NCBI GenBank assembly: GCA_019056595.1
Contig: CP036163.1
Coordinates: 1,240,001-1,304,000 of the forward strand
Direction of reading: 5' to 3'
From: Pectobacterium atrosepticum
GTDB lineage: Bacteria; Pseudomonadota; Gammaproteobacteria; Enterobacterales; Enterobacteriaceae
DNA length: 64,000 nt
Shown piece after piece: positions 15,982-24,778 of the stretch. Each line of letters starts with the position of its first letter. The stretch's first letter is position 1. Below the pieces are notes generated by a model. That model saw only the letters and a program-made list of their open reading frames with translations, had not been told where the DNA came from and did not search any database. The translations under genes and the position numbers were made by a program.

Positions 15982-16421
15982 TACCGATCCCTGCTAATAC
16001 CATGATAGTTATCTATTTTTTAAAAACTGATATGTTTGGTCACAAAAAATCACACGGTTAGTAATCAAAAAGTTAAATCTTATGCCTTTTGGATATTAAT
16101 GAAGCAAAAAAAATAGCCGATACCTTTTTTGATAGGGTGTTTTTAATGCAACTGCATTTTGCATAGATCGTGTTTGGCATAAATACTGTTTTACATTAAC
16201 CGTGTTCTGACTGAACCATTTATTTAACGTCATGGTGTTGAATAATAGGAAATTATACTCAGCAGATTGATGCCTCTTCCAAGGAAGGTAATTAACCTGC
16301 TTGCGTCAGTGACCTACATTTCAGCAATTTTGGCATTAACGTATGTGGTTTTAACACACTGAAGTAACTCACTGGTAAAAACCATTACCAGCATTAAATA
16401 GATATAAGAAGGAGTTATACT
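15982..16421. other. Gene-free region upstream of the 16422 gene
   Basis: The 440 bases are AT-rich with no believable ORF. Near the end a perfect inverted repeat CTGGTAA (16372-16378) and TTACCAG (16385-16391) with a 6-base spacer lies about 30 bp upstream of the next gene and could be an operator or leader hairpin. No clear promoter consensus was found. Confidence 0.5.
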
Positions 16422-16961
16422 GTGGTAATTCCAGATATTCAACTCGTGAGTGCGACGACCCCGGCTACCATGCCCCCTATTGGCGCGGCTGCAAATCCGA
16501 CTGTCGTTGCAGCCATCAGCCCAAGTAATAAAACCGACACATCAGCAAACTCAGACTCTCAAAATATGCCGGACTCGAACGAGAGTACGAAGGTCACGCT
16601 GTCTTCTCAAAAGAAGCGCGCTACTGAAGAGAAAGATGCCCAGCCACCTGAACAGATCAAGGCGCAGCAAAAAGCCGCAGCCGAATATTCTCTGGCAACG
16701 ACGGGTATTCCTTTGTACAACGGCAAGCTGGTTTCTGTGATTAAATACCCAGATGGTAATTCTGAAATGTTTGATGCCTATACAGGACAGCGCATCACAC
16801 AGGAAGATTTGGCACTCATGAGCGCTCTTCATAGTTCTGGTGGTGAACAGGTATTACATTTTGAGAGTAAAACGTCATATAGCAATTTGTCTGCCGCCGA
16901 AGTTTATCAGCAGATTCAAGAAATGCTGCATGGTTCAGGCGATCAAGAAGAGCTGTCTTAA
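16422..16961 (+). CDS. Unknown protein with disordered N-terminal half
   Basis: The 179-residue product begins at a GTG preceded by AAGGAG. Residues 1-85 are low-complexity and rich in Ser, Thr, Pro, Ala, Gln and Lys, probably unstructured. The rest has a compact part with LYNGKLVSVIKYPDGNSEMF and DAYTGQRITQEDLALMSALH, then a helical end (SAAEVYQQIQEMLHG). I do not recognise it. The disordered beginning is like some secreted effectors, but no secretion signal or HrpL box was found, so that is only a suggestion. Confidence 0.6.
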   Translation: MVIPDIQLVSATTPATMPPIGAAANPTVVAAISPSNKTDTSANSDSQNMPDSNESTKVTLSSQKKRATEEKDAQPPEQIKAQQKAAAEYSLATTGIPLYNGKLVSVIKYPDGNSEMFDAYTGQRITQEDLALMSALHSSGGEQVLHFESKTSYSNLSAAEVYQQIQEMLHGSGDQEELS

Positions 16962-17065
16962 TAATAAATAGATGCCAAGACAGATAATCGCATTGCCCTG
17001 GCATTAAATAAAAATATAACGTTATCTTAATAGTTTAAGATATCGACTTGATGGAAACCGGCCGA

Positions 17066-17638
17066 TTAACGATTAGGAATGAGTATTTCCGAAAACTCAG
17101 CTAATCTTTTCAGGCCATATTCCCAGGGACCAAATCCCGCTTCTGCATTAATATGTCCAGCTTCCCCCACATCAACCAGTTCGCTATCCCACGCCTGCGC
17201 CCAGTATTGGGCGCGAGTAAAACTCATCAGCGGATCGTTATGGCTGGCAAATGTCAGTGTTGGAACCGACAGCGGTGAGGCCTGAATACGATCGTCAATC
17301 TCAAAGCGCATGGGCTCGGCTGGTGCCACCAGCATAACACCCGCGATCCCTTCCTGCCCTTGTTGCACAACATGGCAGGCGGCCAGCGCACCGAAACTGT
17401 GGCCGATTAGAATCACAGGCTGTGTACAGACACTGAGCTCACGGCGGATCGCCAACACCCAGCGATCCAGATCGGCCTGATACCATTCCCGCTGGCGTAT
17501 ACGCTGCCAGTGAGGAAAACGCCGTTCCCAATGGCTTTGCCAGTGCTCGTCATCGCTGTCCCGCAATCCCGGCACCAGCACCATCGTTAGCTGCTGGCTC
17601 ACTTCCGTCAGCCGCAGATCGATTTCTGTTGTCTGCAT
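17066..17638 (-). CDS. RBBP9/YdeN-family serine hydrolase
   Basis: The 190-residue protein is an alpha/beta hydrolase of the RBBP9/YdeN family. The nucleophile motif GHSFG lies in VILIGHSFGALAACHV, a likely acid in SHNDPLMS, and the catalytic His in GEAGHINAEAG near the C-terminus. The start block LTMVLVPGLRDSDDEHWQSHW is typical. Substrates are unknown for most members. It stands as a single gene convergent to the 16422 gene. Confidence 0.85.
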   Translation of the reverse strand: MQTTEIDLRLTEVSQQLTMVLVPGLRDSDDEHWQSHWERRFPHWQRIRQREWYQADLDRWVLAIRRELSVCTQPVILIGHSFGALAACHVVQQGQEGIAGVMLVAPAEPMRFEIDDRIQASPLSVPTLTFASHNDPLMSFTRAQYWAQAWDSELVDVGEAGHINAEAGFGPWEYGLKRLAEFSEILIPNR

Positions 17639-17707
17639 CCGCCCTTAACACTCCTGTCTGTTACCCAGTGACTCTCATCCTACCCTGTCTGGTATATCAG
17701 CCACCGG

Positions 17708-19090
17708 TTACTTTAACAATCTGGCCTTACAGCTTTTTCCTTTGATTTTGCCTTTCTGGAGCTGTTGCAGCGCACGTTTAGCACTGTCTTTACGGATTGC
17801 GACATAAGCATGTAGAGGGAACATATCAATTTTCCCGACTTCCGCTGCCGTTAATCCTACATCGCCAGTTAACGCGCCAAGAATATCGCCGGGACGGATT
17901 TTGGCCTTTCTGCCACCATCAATGCACAGCGTCATCATCTCAGGTTCGAGCGCAACATCACCACTGCGGCTAATCTCATCCGCCGATGTCCATTTAATTC
18001 GCATACCGATATAGTCTTCAATCAGGTTAGCGCGGTTCATTTCCTGTGGCGTACACAGGCTCACAGCCAGACCCTGCGTCCCCGCGCGGCCTGTTCTGCC
18101 AATGCGATGAACGTGAACTTCAGGATCGAAAGCCAGCTCAAAATTCACCACCAGCGCCAACTCTTTGATATCAAGACCGCGAGCCGCAACATCCGTTGCT
18201 ACCAACACGCGACAGCTACGGTTAGAGAAACGCACCAGAACCTGATCGCGGTCGCGCTGTTCCAAATCGCCATGCAATGCCGATACGCTAATCCCGCGCA
18301 TCTCCAGTGCCTCAAATACGCTCTGGCAATCACGTTTCGTGTTGCAAAACACCACGCAGGATGCTGGCTGATAATGGCTCAGAATGGCAATCAACAGCGG
18401 CAGGCGCTGATCTTTCGTTGTCTCATAGAAACGTTGTTCAATGGCCGACTCTTCCACGTCATCTGCTATTTCGAAACGTTGCGGCTGACGCTGAACCCGT
18501 GCGCTGATCTGTTCGATCTCTTGCGGGTACGTAGCGGAAAACAGCAGTGTTTGACGATCGGACGGCGTATAGGAAATCACATCATCAATGGCGTCAGTAA
18601 AGCCCATGTCCAGCATGCGATCCGCTTCATCCAGCACCAACACTTTCAGGCTATCTAAAGCCAGAGACTGCTTGCGTAAATGATCCTGAATACGCCCCGG
18701 CGTACCGACAACAATGTGCGGTGCGTGGACCAGTGAATCGAGCTGCTGCCCCATCGGCTGACCGCCGCACAGTGTCAAAATCTTAATGTTTTGCGCAAAA
18801 CGCGCCAGACGGCGCAGTTCTTTGCTGACCTGATCGGCCAGTTCACGCGTCGGACATAGCACCAGCGCCTGCGTGGTAAAATCGCTGACGACAATACGAT
18901 CTAGCAACCCAATCCCAAATGCCGCCGTTTTGCCACTACCGGTTTTCGCCTTGGCCCGCACGTCTGCGCCGCTCAGAACGGCTGGCAGCGTCGCCGCCTG
19001 GACTGGCGTCATTTCGGTATAGCCCAGTTCATTAAGATTGGATAACTGCTCTGCCGGCAGCGCGAGGGAAGAAAAAGAGGTTGTACTCAC
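17708..19090 (-). CDS. dbpA: ATP-dependent RNA helicase DbpA
   Basis: The 460-residue protein has all DEAD-box motifs: AKTGSGKT, PTRELADQ, DEAD (VLDEADRML), SAT, and HRIGRTGR. The C-terminal domain (IDGGRKAKIRPGDILGALTG ... GKIKGKSC) is the DbpA-specific RNA-binding domain that targets 23S rRNA hairpin 92 during late 50S assembly. The start is a GTG at 19090, giving the length of E. coli DbpA (457). The open frame extends to 19162 with a non-homologous stretch, so the upstream part is dismissed. Confidence 0.95.
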   Translation of the reverse strand: MSTTSFSSLALPAEQLSNLNELGYTEMTPVQAATLPAVLSGADVRAKAKTGSGKTAAFGIGLLDRIVVSDFTTQALVLCPTRELADQVSKELRRLARFAQNIKILTLCGGQPMGQQLDSLVHAPHIVVGTPGRIQDHLRKQSLALDSLKVLVLDEADRMLDMGFTDAIDDVISYTPSDRQTLLFSATYPQEIEQISARVQRQPQRFEIADDVEESAIEQRFYETTKDQRLPLLIAILSHYQPASCVVFCNTKRDCQSVFEALEMRGISVSALHGDLEQRDRDQVLVRFSNRSCRVLVATDVAARGLDIKELALVVNFELAFDPEVHVHRIGRTGRAGTQGLAVSLCTPQEMNRANLIEDYIGMRIKWTSADEISRSGDVALEPEMMTLCIDGGRKAKIRPGDILGALTGDVGLTAAEVGKIDMFPLHAYVAIRKDSAKRALQQLQKGKIKGKSCKARLLK

Positions 19091-19210
19091 AGTGATTACT
19101 CTACCAAGGACGAAATAACGAAAGGTGACGCCGAGCCAAAGAACGGCGCAGATATGTCGCAATCATAGCAGAGTTCGCCATCGTTGACCGATTTACCTCC
19201 CGCAGCCCCA

Positions 19211-19945
19211 CTAAAACAGCGAGACGAATCCTTTACTCACCAAAAAACCTTGTCCTTCAGGGGATAAAAGATAGTTCGCCAGCAGTCGGGCTTCACGCCG
19301 GGCTGGCTTCATGATGGCCAACATGTACTCGGCATCAATGCGATAAGGATCGGGTAAGTGAACCACATGCAAATCTGGCTGATTGAGCAGCAATGGCAGA
19401 TAGCTGGCATAGCCAATGTGCATATCGCTCTGCCCGGTCCGAATCAGGCAACTCCCTGCCGTCATACCCGCCGGAATCGCATGGTCTAGTCCCCCACCCA
19501 CCAGCGGTTTCGCCTTGTTGCGCAGCTGATTTCCCCATCCGCGATGCAGGCGTTCAATGCGATCAAAGAGCTGAAAAGCATAATCCCCACCGGGGTCACT
19601 GCCCGGCGTTGAGGTTGACAGCACAAAGCGAGGGTCAAGCAGCGCCATCAACCAAGACTGCGAGGTCAGTTCCGGTACATTGCGCATGACGATGCAAAGA
19701 TGGTTGCGCGTAAACACGGCGGTTTCCTCCGCCAGTCCCCGCGTTTTCAAGCGCAAAGGGTGCGCGCAATTTGCCGATGCGAAAATATCCACCGCGTCAC
19801 CGCGCATCATTTTTTCACTCAGCAGCCCCGCGGGGCCGAAAGTCGGTATCACTTCCACCGCATAACGTTCACTGAATGTCGCCAGCAAAGGAGCAAATGC
19901 GAGGCGTAGGCTGCCAGCAGCATACAGGCGAAGGGGATCGGTCAT
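19211..19945 (-). CDS. ModA-like oxyanion-binding domain protein without signal peptide
   Basis: The 244-residue protein looks like a molybdate/tungstate-type substrate-binding protein: AAGSLRLAF at the start (ligand-binding Ser), GPAGLLSEKMMRGDAVDIFAS, then a C-terminal GYASYLPLLL. Unlike a normal ModA it begins directly with the mature fold (MTDPLRLYAAGSL), so it should stay in the cytoplasm. Its ATG overlaps the stop of the ABC ATPase gene (ATGA), so it is the last cistron of the importer operon. It could sense or buffer the imported oxyanion; this is inferred. Confidence 0.75.
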   Translation of the reverse strand: MTDPLRLYAAGSLRLAFAPLLATFSERYAVEVIPTFGPAGLLSEKMMRGDAVDIFASANCAHPLRLKTRGLAEETAVFTRNHLCIVMRNVPELTSQSWLMALLDPRFVLSTSTPGSDPGGDYAFQLFDRIERLHRGWGNQLRNKAKPLVGGGLDHAIPAGMTAGSCLIRTGQSDMHIGYASYLPLLLNQPDLHVVHLPDPYRIDAEYMLAIMKPARREARLLANYLLSPEGQGFLVSKGFVSLF

Positions 19946-20712
19946 TGTGGCTCCGTCATGGTTAATATCGGTATCAGCGCACGATACGGCTGCGGCGCCA
20001 TTTCCACGTAAACCTGACGCACCGGAATGCCGTACAGACGAGATAGGTTATCTTCCGTCAACACGTCATCACAGCGGCCATAAAGATAGCGCTGATTATC
20101 CATAAGAAGCAGCGCCTGCTCTGCAATGATCACGGCGTGAGCTGGGTCGTGTGTGGTCAACAGGATACTCAGACGTTGCGTTTTAGCCAGATGCTGTAAT
20201 AACCGCAGCACCTGCGCCTGATTTTGCACATCAAGCGCCGCCATCGGCTCATCCAGAATCAGCGTCTGACACTCCGATGCCAATGCCCGCGCGATTAATA
20301 CGAGCTGCCGTTGCCCGCCGGACAACGCGCTAAATTCACACTCGGCAAGCGAGGCGATTCCCAGCAGAGTCAGCGCATTCTGAGCCACGCGGATATCATG
20401 GGCAGAGGGCATAGCAAACAGCCGAACACGCGCCGCCCGCCCCATCAGCACCATATCCAAGACGCTATAGGAAAACGGTGGGGTAAATATTTGTGGCACA
20501 AAACCGATGTGCCCATCGCGCTGAATCGTCCCGGAAAGCGGCGATAAGTTTCCCAATAACGTATTCAGCAGTGTGGTTTTCCCTCTGCCGTTCGCACCCA
20601 GAATCGCCGTAATTTCGCCTTCCCGACAGCACAGATTTAACGGTGAAAAAAAGCCCTGCCCCTGCGGGTAGCCATACACCAGTGCTTCTGTCGATAGCCT
20701 GATTCTCGGCAT
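19942..20712 (-). CDS. FecE/MolC-type ABC transporter ATPase
   Basis: The 256-residue ATPase has Walker A LGANGRGKTTLLNT (note Arg in place of the usual Ser/Ala), Q-loop region GFVPQIF, signature ALSGGQRQLVLIARALA and Walker B LILDEPMAAL. It resembles the ATPases of iron-siderophore, B12 and molybdate (MolC) importers. The ATG at 20712 follows the permease stop by one base with GAGGA before it. It powers the permease encoded just upstream. Confidence 0.9.
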   Translation of the reverse strand: MPRIRLSTEALVYGYPQGQGFFSPLNLCCREGEITAILGANGRGKTTLLNTLLGNLSPLSGTIQRDGHIGFVPQIFTPPFSYSVLDMVLMGRAARVRLFAMPSAHDIRVAQNALTLLGIASLAECEFSALSGGQRQLVLIARALASECQTLILDEPMAALDVQNQAQVLRLLQHLAKTQRLSILLTTHDPAHAVIIAEQALLLMDNQRYLYGRCDDVLTEDNLSRLYGIPVRQVYVEMAPQPYRALIPILTMTEPQ

Positions 20713-20713
20713 G

Positions 20714-21733
20714 CTAGTGTCCTCTACCCTGTCGCTGTGTTTTATACAACAGCACGGCAAAAAGTGGTGCGCCGAGCAGCGCCGTCAGAATGCCCAACGG
20801 GATCTCGGCTTCACTGAGGTTACGTGCCAGATCGTCTACCAACACCATAAAGCCGCCACCCAGCCACAGCGACACCGGCAGCAATCGGCGGTGATCGGCC
20901 CCCACCAGCCTACGTGCAACGTGGGGAATAACCAGCCCAATCCAGCCAATACTGCCGCTAACCGCTACCTGAGCAGCCACTATCGCGGCACATAAACTTA
21001 ATATGAGCCAGCGCAACGGCTGCACGGCCACACCCAGCGCGCGAGCGTCTTGCTCGCCCATCGACAACACGTTCACATGCCAACGCAATCGCAGCAGCAA
21101 TCCCCCCGCAAGCGCTAACGGCACCGCCATCGTAATCAGCGAATTCCAGTGCGCGGTCGCAAAGCTACCCAGCAGCCAGAACACGATGCTCGGCAGCTTT
21201 TCTTCGGTATCCGCCAGATATTGCATCAGGCTAACCAGCGCACCGAAGAAGCCGCTGAGGATGACGCCAGCAAGAATCAGGATCAGTACGTTCTGCTTAC
21301 CGAAGGCGGCAGCCATCATGAAAATCAACAAGAGCGCCAACATGCCGAACGTAAACGCCGACAGCAGCAAAAGCAGCGGCGTCCAGCTTAATAGAATCGC
21401 CAGCGTACCGCCGAAGGCCGCACCGGCAGACACGCCAATAATATGCGGATCGACTAGCGGATTACGGAAAACACCCTGCAGCGTGGCTCCGCTCAGTGCC
21501 AGCGCCGCACCTGCACACCAGGCTAATAACACGCGCGGTAAACGTACATTCCATACCACTTGCCGCTCGATATCCCCAAGTAAAGGGTTATCGCCAGATA
21601 GCGGCTCGACAAGGATCTGGACGATGCGCCACGGGGATAAGCTAAAACGACCTATCCCCAGTGAGCACACGGCAATCAACAGCGTCAACATCACCACCGT
21701 GAGCAGTGTGATCCGGTAGGTGCGATAACTCAT
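20714..21733 (-). CDS. FecCD/MolB-type ABC permease
   Basis: This 339-residue protein has about ten membrane segments and FecCD-family landmarks: RLPRVLLAWCAGAALALSGA near residue 49, then GVFRNPLVDPHIIGVSAGAA and the cytoplasmic-loop motif GxIGWIGLVIPHVAR (SGSIGWIGLVIPHVARRLVG). It would act as a homodimeric channel. The start overlaps the binding-protein stop (ATGA), so the genes are translationally coupled. Confidence 0.92.
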   Translation of the reverse strand: MSYRTYRITLLTVVMLTLLIAVCSLGIGRFSLSPWRIVQILVEPLSGDNPLLGDIERQVVWNVRLPRVLLAWCAGAALALSGATLQGVFRNPLVDPHIIGVSAGAAFGGTLAILLSWTPLLLLLSAFTFGMLALLLIFMMAAAFGKQNVLILILAGVILSGFFGALVSLMQYLADTEEKLPSIVFWLLGSFATAHWNSLITMAVPLALAGGLLLRLRWHVNVLSMGEQDARALGVAVQPLRWLILSLCAAIVAAQVAVSGSIGWIGLVIPHVARRLVGADHRRLLPVSLWLGGGFMVLVDDLARNLSEAEIPLGILTALLGAPLFAVLLYKTQRQGRGH

Positions 21734-22794
21734 TGTGCCGCGGAAGCTTCCGCACGGTAGTCCATACGGTAGAAGCGCTGGTAATACTCATTAGCGGCTT
21801 TTTGCATATCGATATCGGCAAAGCGCTCTGGATACAGCTTTTTCGCCATCCACAATTCACCAATCGCTAACGCTTCCGGCATCGGATAACCCCAAGCTTT
21901 AGCATATTCCGGCATCAGATAGACTCGATGCTGTTTCACCGCATCAATCGCCTGCCAGGCCGGATCGTTGACAATCTGCTTCACGACATCCGGGTAGCGA
22001 TCCTGCACAAAAATTACCTGTGGGTTCCAAACCAATACATTTTCAATCGATACTTGCTTGAAGCCTTTTATCGATGCTGCCGCCACATTCAACGCTCCTG
22101 CATGCGACATCATCAGGCCGGTATATTTTCCTGAACCGTAGGTTGTCAGGTCTGGGTTAGCCATGTACACGCGGATTCGCTTTTCTTCTGGAATGGAATC
22201 CAGACGCGCGCTAACGTTTTGCCGTTGCGTAAAGGTATAGTCAATCAGCGCTTCGGCCTGTTTCTGGCGCTCAACCACCTCACCAATCAGCCGAATTCCA
22301 GCTTTGAGCCCCTCGTTATACGCGGTGTTTTCATCACTCATCGTAGGATTGATTTTGTCGGCCTCGCCCGGCTGATCCTGACGCAGCGAGATCGCCACAA
22401 CCGGAATTCCCGTCCGTTCAATCTGTGCAATCATTTCCGGCGGCGCATAATTAGCGACAAAGACCACCTGCGGCGATAGCTTCAGCAGGCTTTCAATATT
22501 GACCTGCGTGAGATCGCCCGGCATCGTTAAATCCGCCAGATGTGGTGCCAATCGTAAATAATGCTCTCCCAGCTGTTTCTTCCAACTGGACAACACACCA
22601 ACGACGCTGTCCTGTGCATCCAATTGCACCAACAGGTTTAAGGTTTGATGCTGCAACACCACTACGCGATTAACGTGGTCAGGAATAGTCACATCGCGCC
22701 CCAGTTGGTCGGTCACCTGACGCGCTGCCCAGGCGTTAGAAAACACCAAAAATAGCCCGGTAAACCACAGCGTGTAGCCAAATTTCTTTATCAT
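21730..22794 (-). CDS. Periplasmic binding protein of the metal/oxyanion importer
   Basis: The 354-residue protein has a signal peptide (cleavage near SNAWA) and a class III (BtuF/MolA/FepB-like) periplasmic binding fold. Typical pieces are RQVTDQLGRDVTIPDHVNRVV, then SLLKLSPQVVFVANY, then a domain-linking helix, then VLVWNPQVIFVQDRYP. No lipobox is visible, so it is soluble. Of family members, molybdate/tungstate-type proteins of the MolBCA system fit best, because the same operon ends with a ModA-like gene and starts with a ModE-like box. An iron-chelate substrate is the alternative. Confidence 0.85.
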   Translation of the reverse strand: MIKKFGYTLWFTGLFLVFSNAWAARQVTDQLGRDVTIPDHVNRVVVLQHQTLNLLVQLDAQDSVVGVLSSWKKQLGEHYLRLAPHLADLTMPGDLTQVNIESLLKLSPQVVFVANYAPPEMIAQIERTGIPVVAISLRQDQPGEADKINPTMSDENTAYNEGLKAGIRLIGEVVERQKQAEALIDYTFTQRQNVSARLDSIPEEKRIRVYMANPDLTTYGSGKYTGLMMSHAGALNVAAASIKGFKQVSIENVLVWNPQVIFVQDRYPDVVKQIVNDPAWQAIDAVKQHRVYLMPEYAKAWGYPMPEALAIGELWMAKKLYPERFADIDMQKAANEYYQRFYRMDYRAEASAAQ

Positions 22795-22809
22795 GTTGGT
22801 ATCCTAATT

Positions 22810-22837
22810 TTCGTTATATATAAAATAATACAGCGAT
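22810..22837. promoter_or_regulatory. ModE-box-like palindrome before the importer operon
   Basis: A half-site TTCGTTATATA (22810-22820) is followed after 6 bp by AATACAGCGAT (22827-22837). The second matches 8 of 11 bases of the mirrored half-site TATATAACGAT. The site begins 16 bp upstream of the first gene. The assignment to ModE depends on the consensus as I remember it and on the ModA-like gene in the operon. Confidence 0.5.
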
Positions 22838-22937
22838 AAAGAAAAAGAAAATACTGATCTCGCTCATAATAATATTCAGATACCAATTTTGGAGTAGATA
22901 AACCGAGGAGCGTTTTCCCTAAATAACCAGGTCGCTA

Positions 22938-22966
22938 TTGACACGAACAACGTCAGAAATTATCTG
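22938..22966 (+). promoter_or_regulatory. Candidate promoter for the luciferase-like gene
   Basis: A perfect -35 TTGACA (22938-22943) is followed after 17 bp by TATCTG, a poor -10. It would leave a leader of about 170 bases containing the inverted repeat GTTTATC/GATAAAC (22978-22984 and 23002-23008). Confidence 0.35.
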
Positions 22967-23144
22967 CCAAAAAGATTGTTTATCCTGCTAACGCTTGGTC
23001 AGATAAACTGAATTATTACGTTAAAAAAATGATATTTATTCTCACTATTAATCGCGTAGAGTGTTCCCATTACTGAATTTGTAGCACCTTGCTGTGCAGG
23101 GCGAACGTGCTAAATATTTGTCTGAATATAAGGATAAATACCCT

Positions 23145-24170
23145 ATGAAGAAGATTGGATTTTTATCATTTGGTCACTGGACGCCGTCGCAGCAGTCCGG
23201 CACACGCTCAGCGGCAGATGCATTACTGCAATCCATCGATCTTGCTGTCGCCGCTGAAGAACTGGGCGCTGACGGTGCCTATTTCAGGGTCCACCATTTT
23301 GCCCGCCAGTTGGGTTCACCTTTTCCACTGCTCGCGGCCATTGGCGCGAAAACCCGCAGCATTGAAATTGGCACCGGCGTCATCGACATGCGCTACGAAA
23401 ACCCGCTGTATATGGCTGAAAATGCCAGCGCCGCCGACCTGATATCAGGGGGTCGTTTGCAGCTTGGCATCAGCCGTGGTTCCCCTGAACAAGTAGTCGA
23501 TGGCTGGCGCTACTTTGGTTATCAGCCCGCAGAAGGTCAGTCTGAGGCGGATATGGCACGGCATCATACCGAGGCACTGCTGGATGTGCTGCGCGGAGAA
23601 GGGTTTGCGAAACCGAATCCACAGCCAATGTTCCCAAATCCACCGGGCCTGTTGCGTCTGGAACCTTATTCGGATGGGTTACGCGAACGAATTTGGTGGG
23701 GTGCAGGATCGAATGCCACGGCAGTATGGGCAGCGAAGCTGGGAATGAATCTGCAAAGCTCCACGCTAAAGGATGATGAAACTGGCGAACCTTTTCATAT
23801 CCAACAGGCGCAGCAAATTCGTGCCTATCGGACCGCATGGGCTGAAGCTGGGCATACGCGCTCACCGCGCGTGTCTGTCAGCCGAAGTATTTTTGCACTG
23901 ATGGATCAGCGCGATCGCGCCTATTTCGGCGGAAGCAGTAACGATAGCGACAAGGTCGGATTCCTCGATGAGAAAACACGCGCGATTTTCGGACGCAGCT
24001 ATGCCGCCGAACCAGAAGCGCTCATCCAACAGTTAAAGCAGGATGAAGCTATTGCCGAAGCGGATACGCTATTGCTAACCGTACCGAACCAACTGGGCGT
24101 TGATTATAATGCGCATGTTATCGAAGCAATTCTGAAACATATCGCGCCGGCGATGGGATGGAGAGATTAG
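23145..24170 (+). CDS. LLM-class flavin-dependent monooxygenase
   Basis: The 341-residue protein has the luciferase-like monooxygenase fold: it starts MKKIGFLSFGHW, then AEELGADGAYFRVHHFA, EIGTGVIDMRYENPLYMAE and SGGRLQLGISRGSPEQ. It most resembles the alkanal-type monooxygenases that use reduced FMN. The substrate is unknown. The ATG at 23145 opens with the conserved family N-terminus and has AAGGA upstream, while the longer frame from GTG 23094 adds a non-homologous stretch. It is divergent from the importer operon. Confidence 0.88.
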   Translation: MKKIGFLSFGHWTPSQQSGTRSAADALLQSIDLAVAAEELGADGAYFRVHHFARQLGSPFPLLAAIGAKTRSIEIGTGVIDMRYENPLYMAENASAADLISGGRLQLGISRGSPEQVVDGWRYFGYQPAEGQSEADMARHHTEALLDVLRGEGFAKPNPQPMFPNPPGLLRLEPYSDGLRERIWWGAGSNATAVWAAKLGMNLQSSTLKDDETGEPFHIQQAQQIRAYRTAWAEAGHTRSPRVSVSRSIFALMDQRDRAYFGGSSNDSDKVGFLDEKTRAIFGRSYAAEPEALIQQLKQDEAIAEADTLLLTVPNQLGVDYNAHVIEAILKHIAPAMGWRD

Positions 24171-24559
24171 GCCAACCATCTAAATAATTAGCCTATTTAT
24201 GAGCAGGTAACAATACTATCACTCGGCTATTAATGAGGCGTTACCCCCGAAGATAACGCCGTCAGGAATTGGGGGAATAAGGTACGATTTTCATCGGCAT
24301 TCCCCCGGTTTTTCCAGCCTGTGAAACGGTTCAACGCTTTTTAATGCTATTTTGAAAATATAGTCTCTGGACCTATTGAATTCCCCCCCTCACTCGGCGT
24401 AAATTTAGCGCCGATCCCGTCATAACTGGTGTGACTCTAGTGATGACAGCGGGAAAGATTACCCTTCGGTGATATAACCAACAGCGTAATTATTTCCTTC
24501 CATAATAAAACGCACAATCGGGATCGTTGCTGGCGTGGTTTCTGCTGGAGAATAAATCG
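24171..24559. other. Gene-free stretch between the LLM gene and ypdK
   Basis: No ORF can be supported in these 389 bases. A strong terminator hairpin lies at 24271-24313. The bases immediately before ypdK form an untranslated leader without an obvious promoter. Confidence 0.5.
24271..24313 (+). terminator. Terminator after the LLM gene
   Basis: GGGGGAAT (24271-24278) pairs with ATTCCCCC (24299-24306), with an inner CGAT/ATCG stem, and is followed by GGTTTTT. It ends the plus-strand transcript about 100 bp after the monooxygenase stop, although a small RNA terminating here cannot be excluded. Confidence 0.7.
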
Positions 24560-24634
24560 GTGAAGTATTTTTTTATGGGTATCTCATTCTGTTTAGTCGT
24601 TTGGGTGAGTACCTTTATGCTGATGGTAGAATAA
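24560..24634 (+). CDS. ypdK: Small membrane protein YpdK
   Basis: A 24-codon frame starting at GTG reads MKYFFMGISFCLVVWVSTF and ends LMVE. Its first nine residues equal those of E. coli YpdK as I remember it (MKYFFMGIS), and the whole is one membrane helix with a short acidic end. GGAG lies 9 bases upstream. In E. coli ypdK lies next to alaC; here alaC is 18 kb away with the out cluster in between, so the neighbourhood is conserved but split. The function of YpdK is unknown. Confidence 0.7.
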   Translation: MKYFFMGISFCLVVWVSTFMLMVE

Positions 24635-24692
24635 CCTGTCATTTGCCCGACAAAGATTTATTCGCTGAAGGGCACACACACAGAGATACAAA

Positions 24693-24726
24693 AGGCTGAT
24701 GGTATTTATACCCTCAGCCTATTTTT
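24693..24726. terminator. Terminator between ypdK and outO
   Basis: AGGCTGA (24693-24699) pairs with TCAGCCT (24714-24720) around an inner GGTA/TACC stem, followed by ATTTTT. It ends transcription after ypdK, and with four T in the opposite direction may also end outO. Confidence 0.75.
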
Positions 24727-24778
24727 ATGCCCGTCACTCACCGTTCAGTTAATGATTCAGCATTATCTTTGCCATGTT

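Noticed and set aside
22978-23008. Inverted repeat GTTTATC/GATAAAC as a regulator site or riboswitch
   Set aside because: The 17-base loop and lack of any conserved riboswitch core make this no more than a weak stem in a leader.
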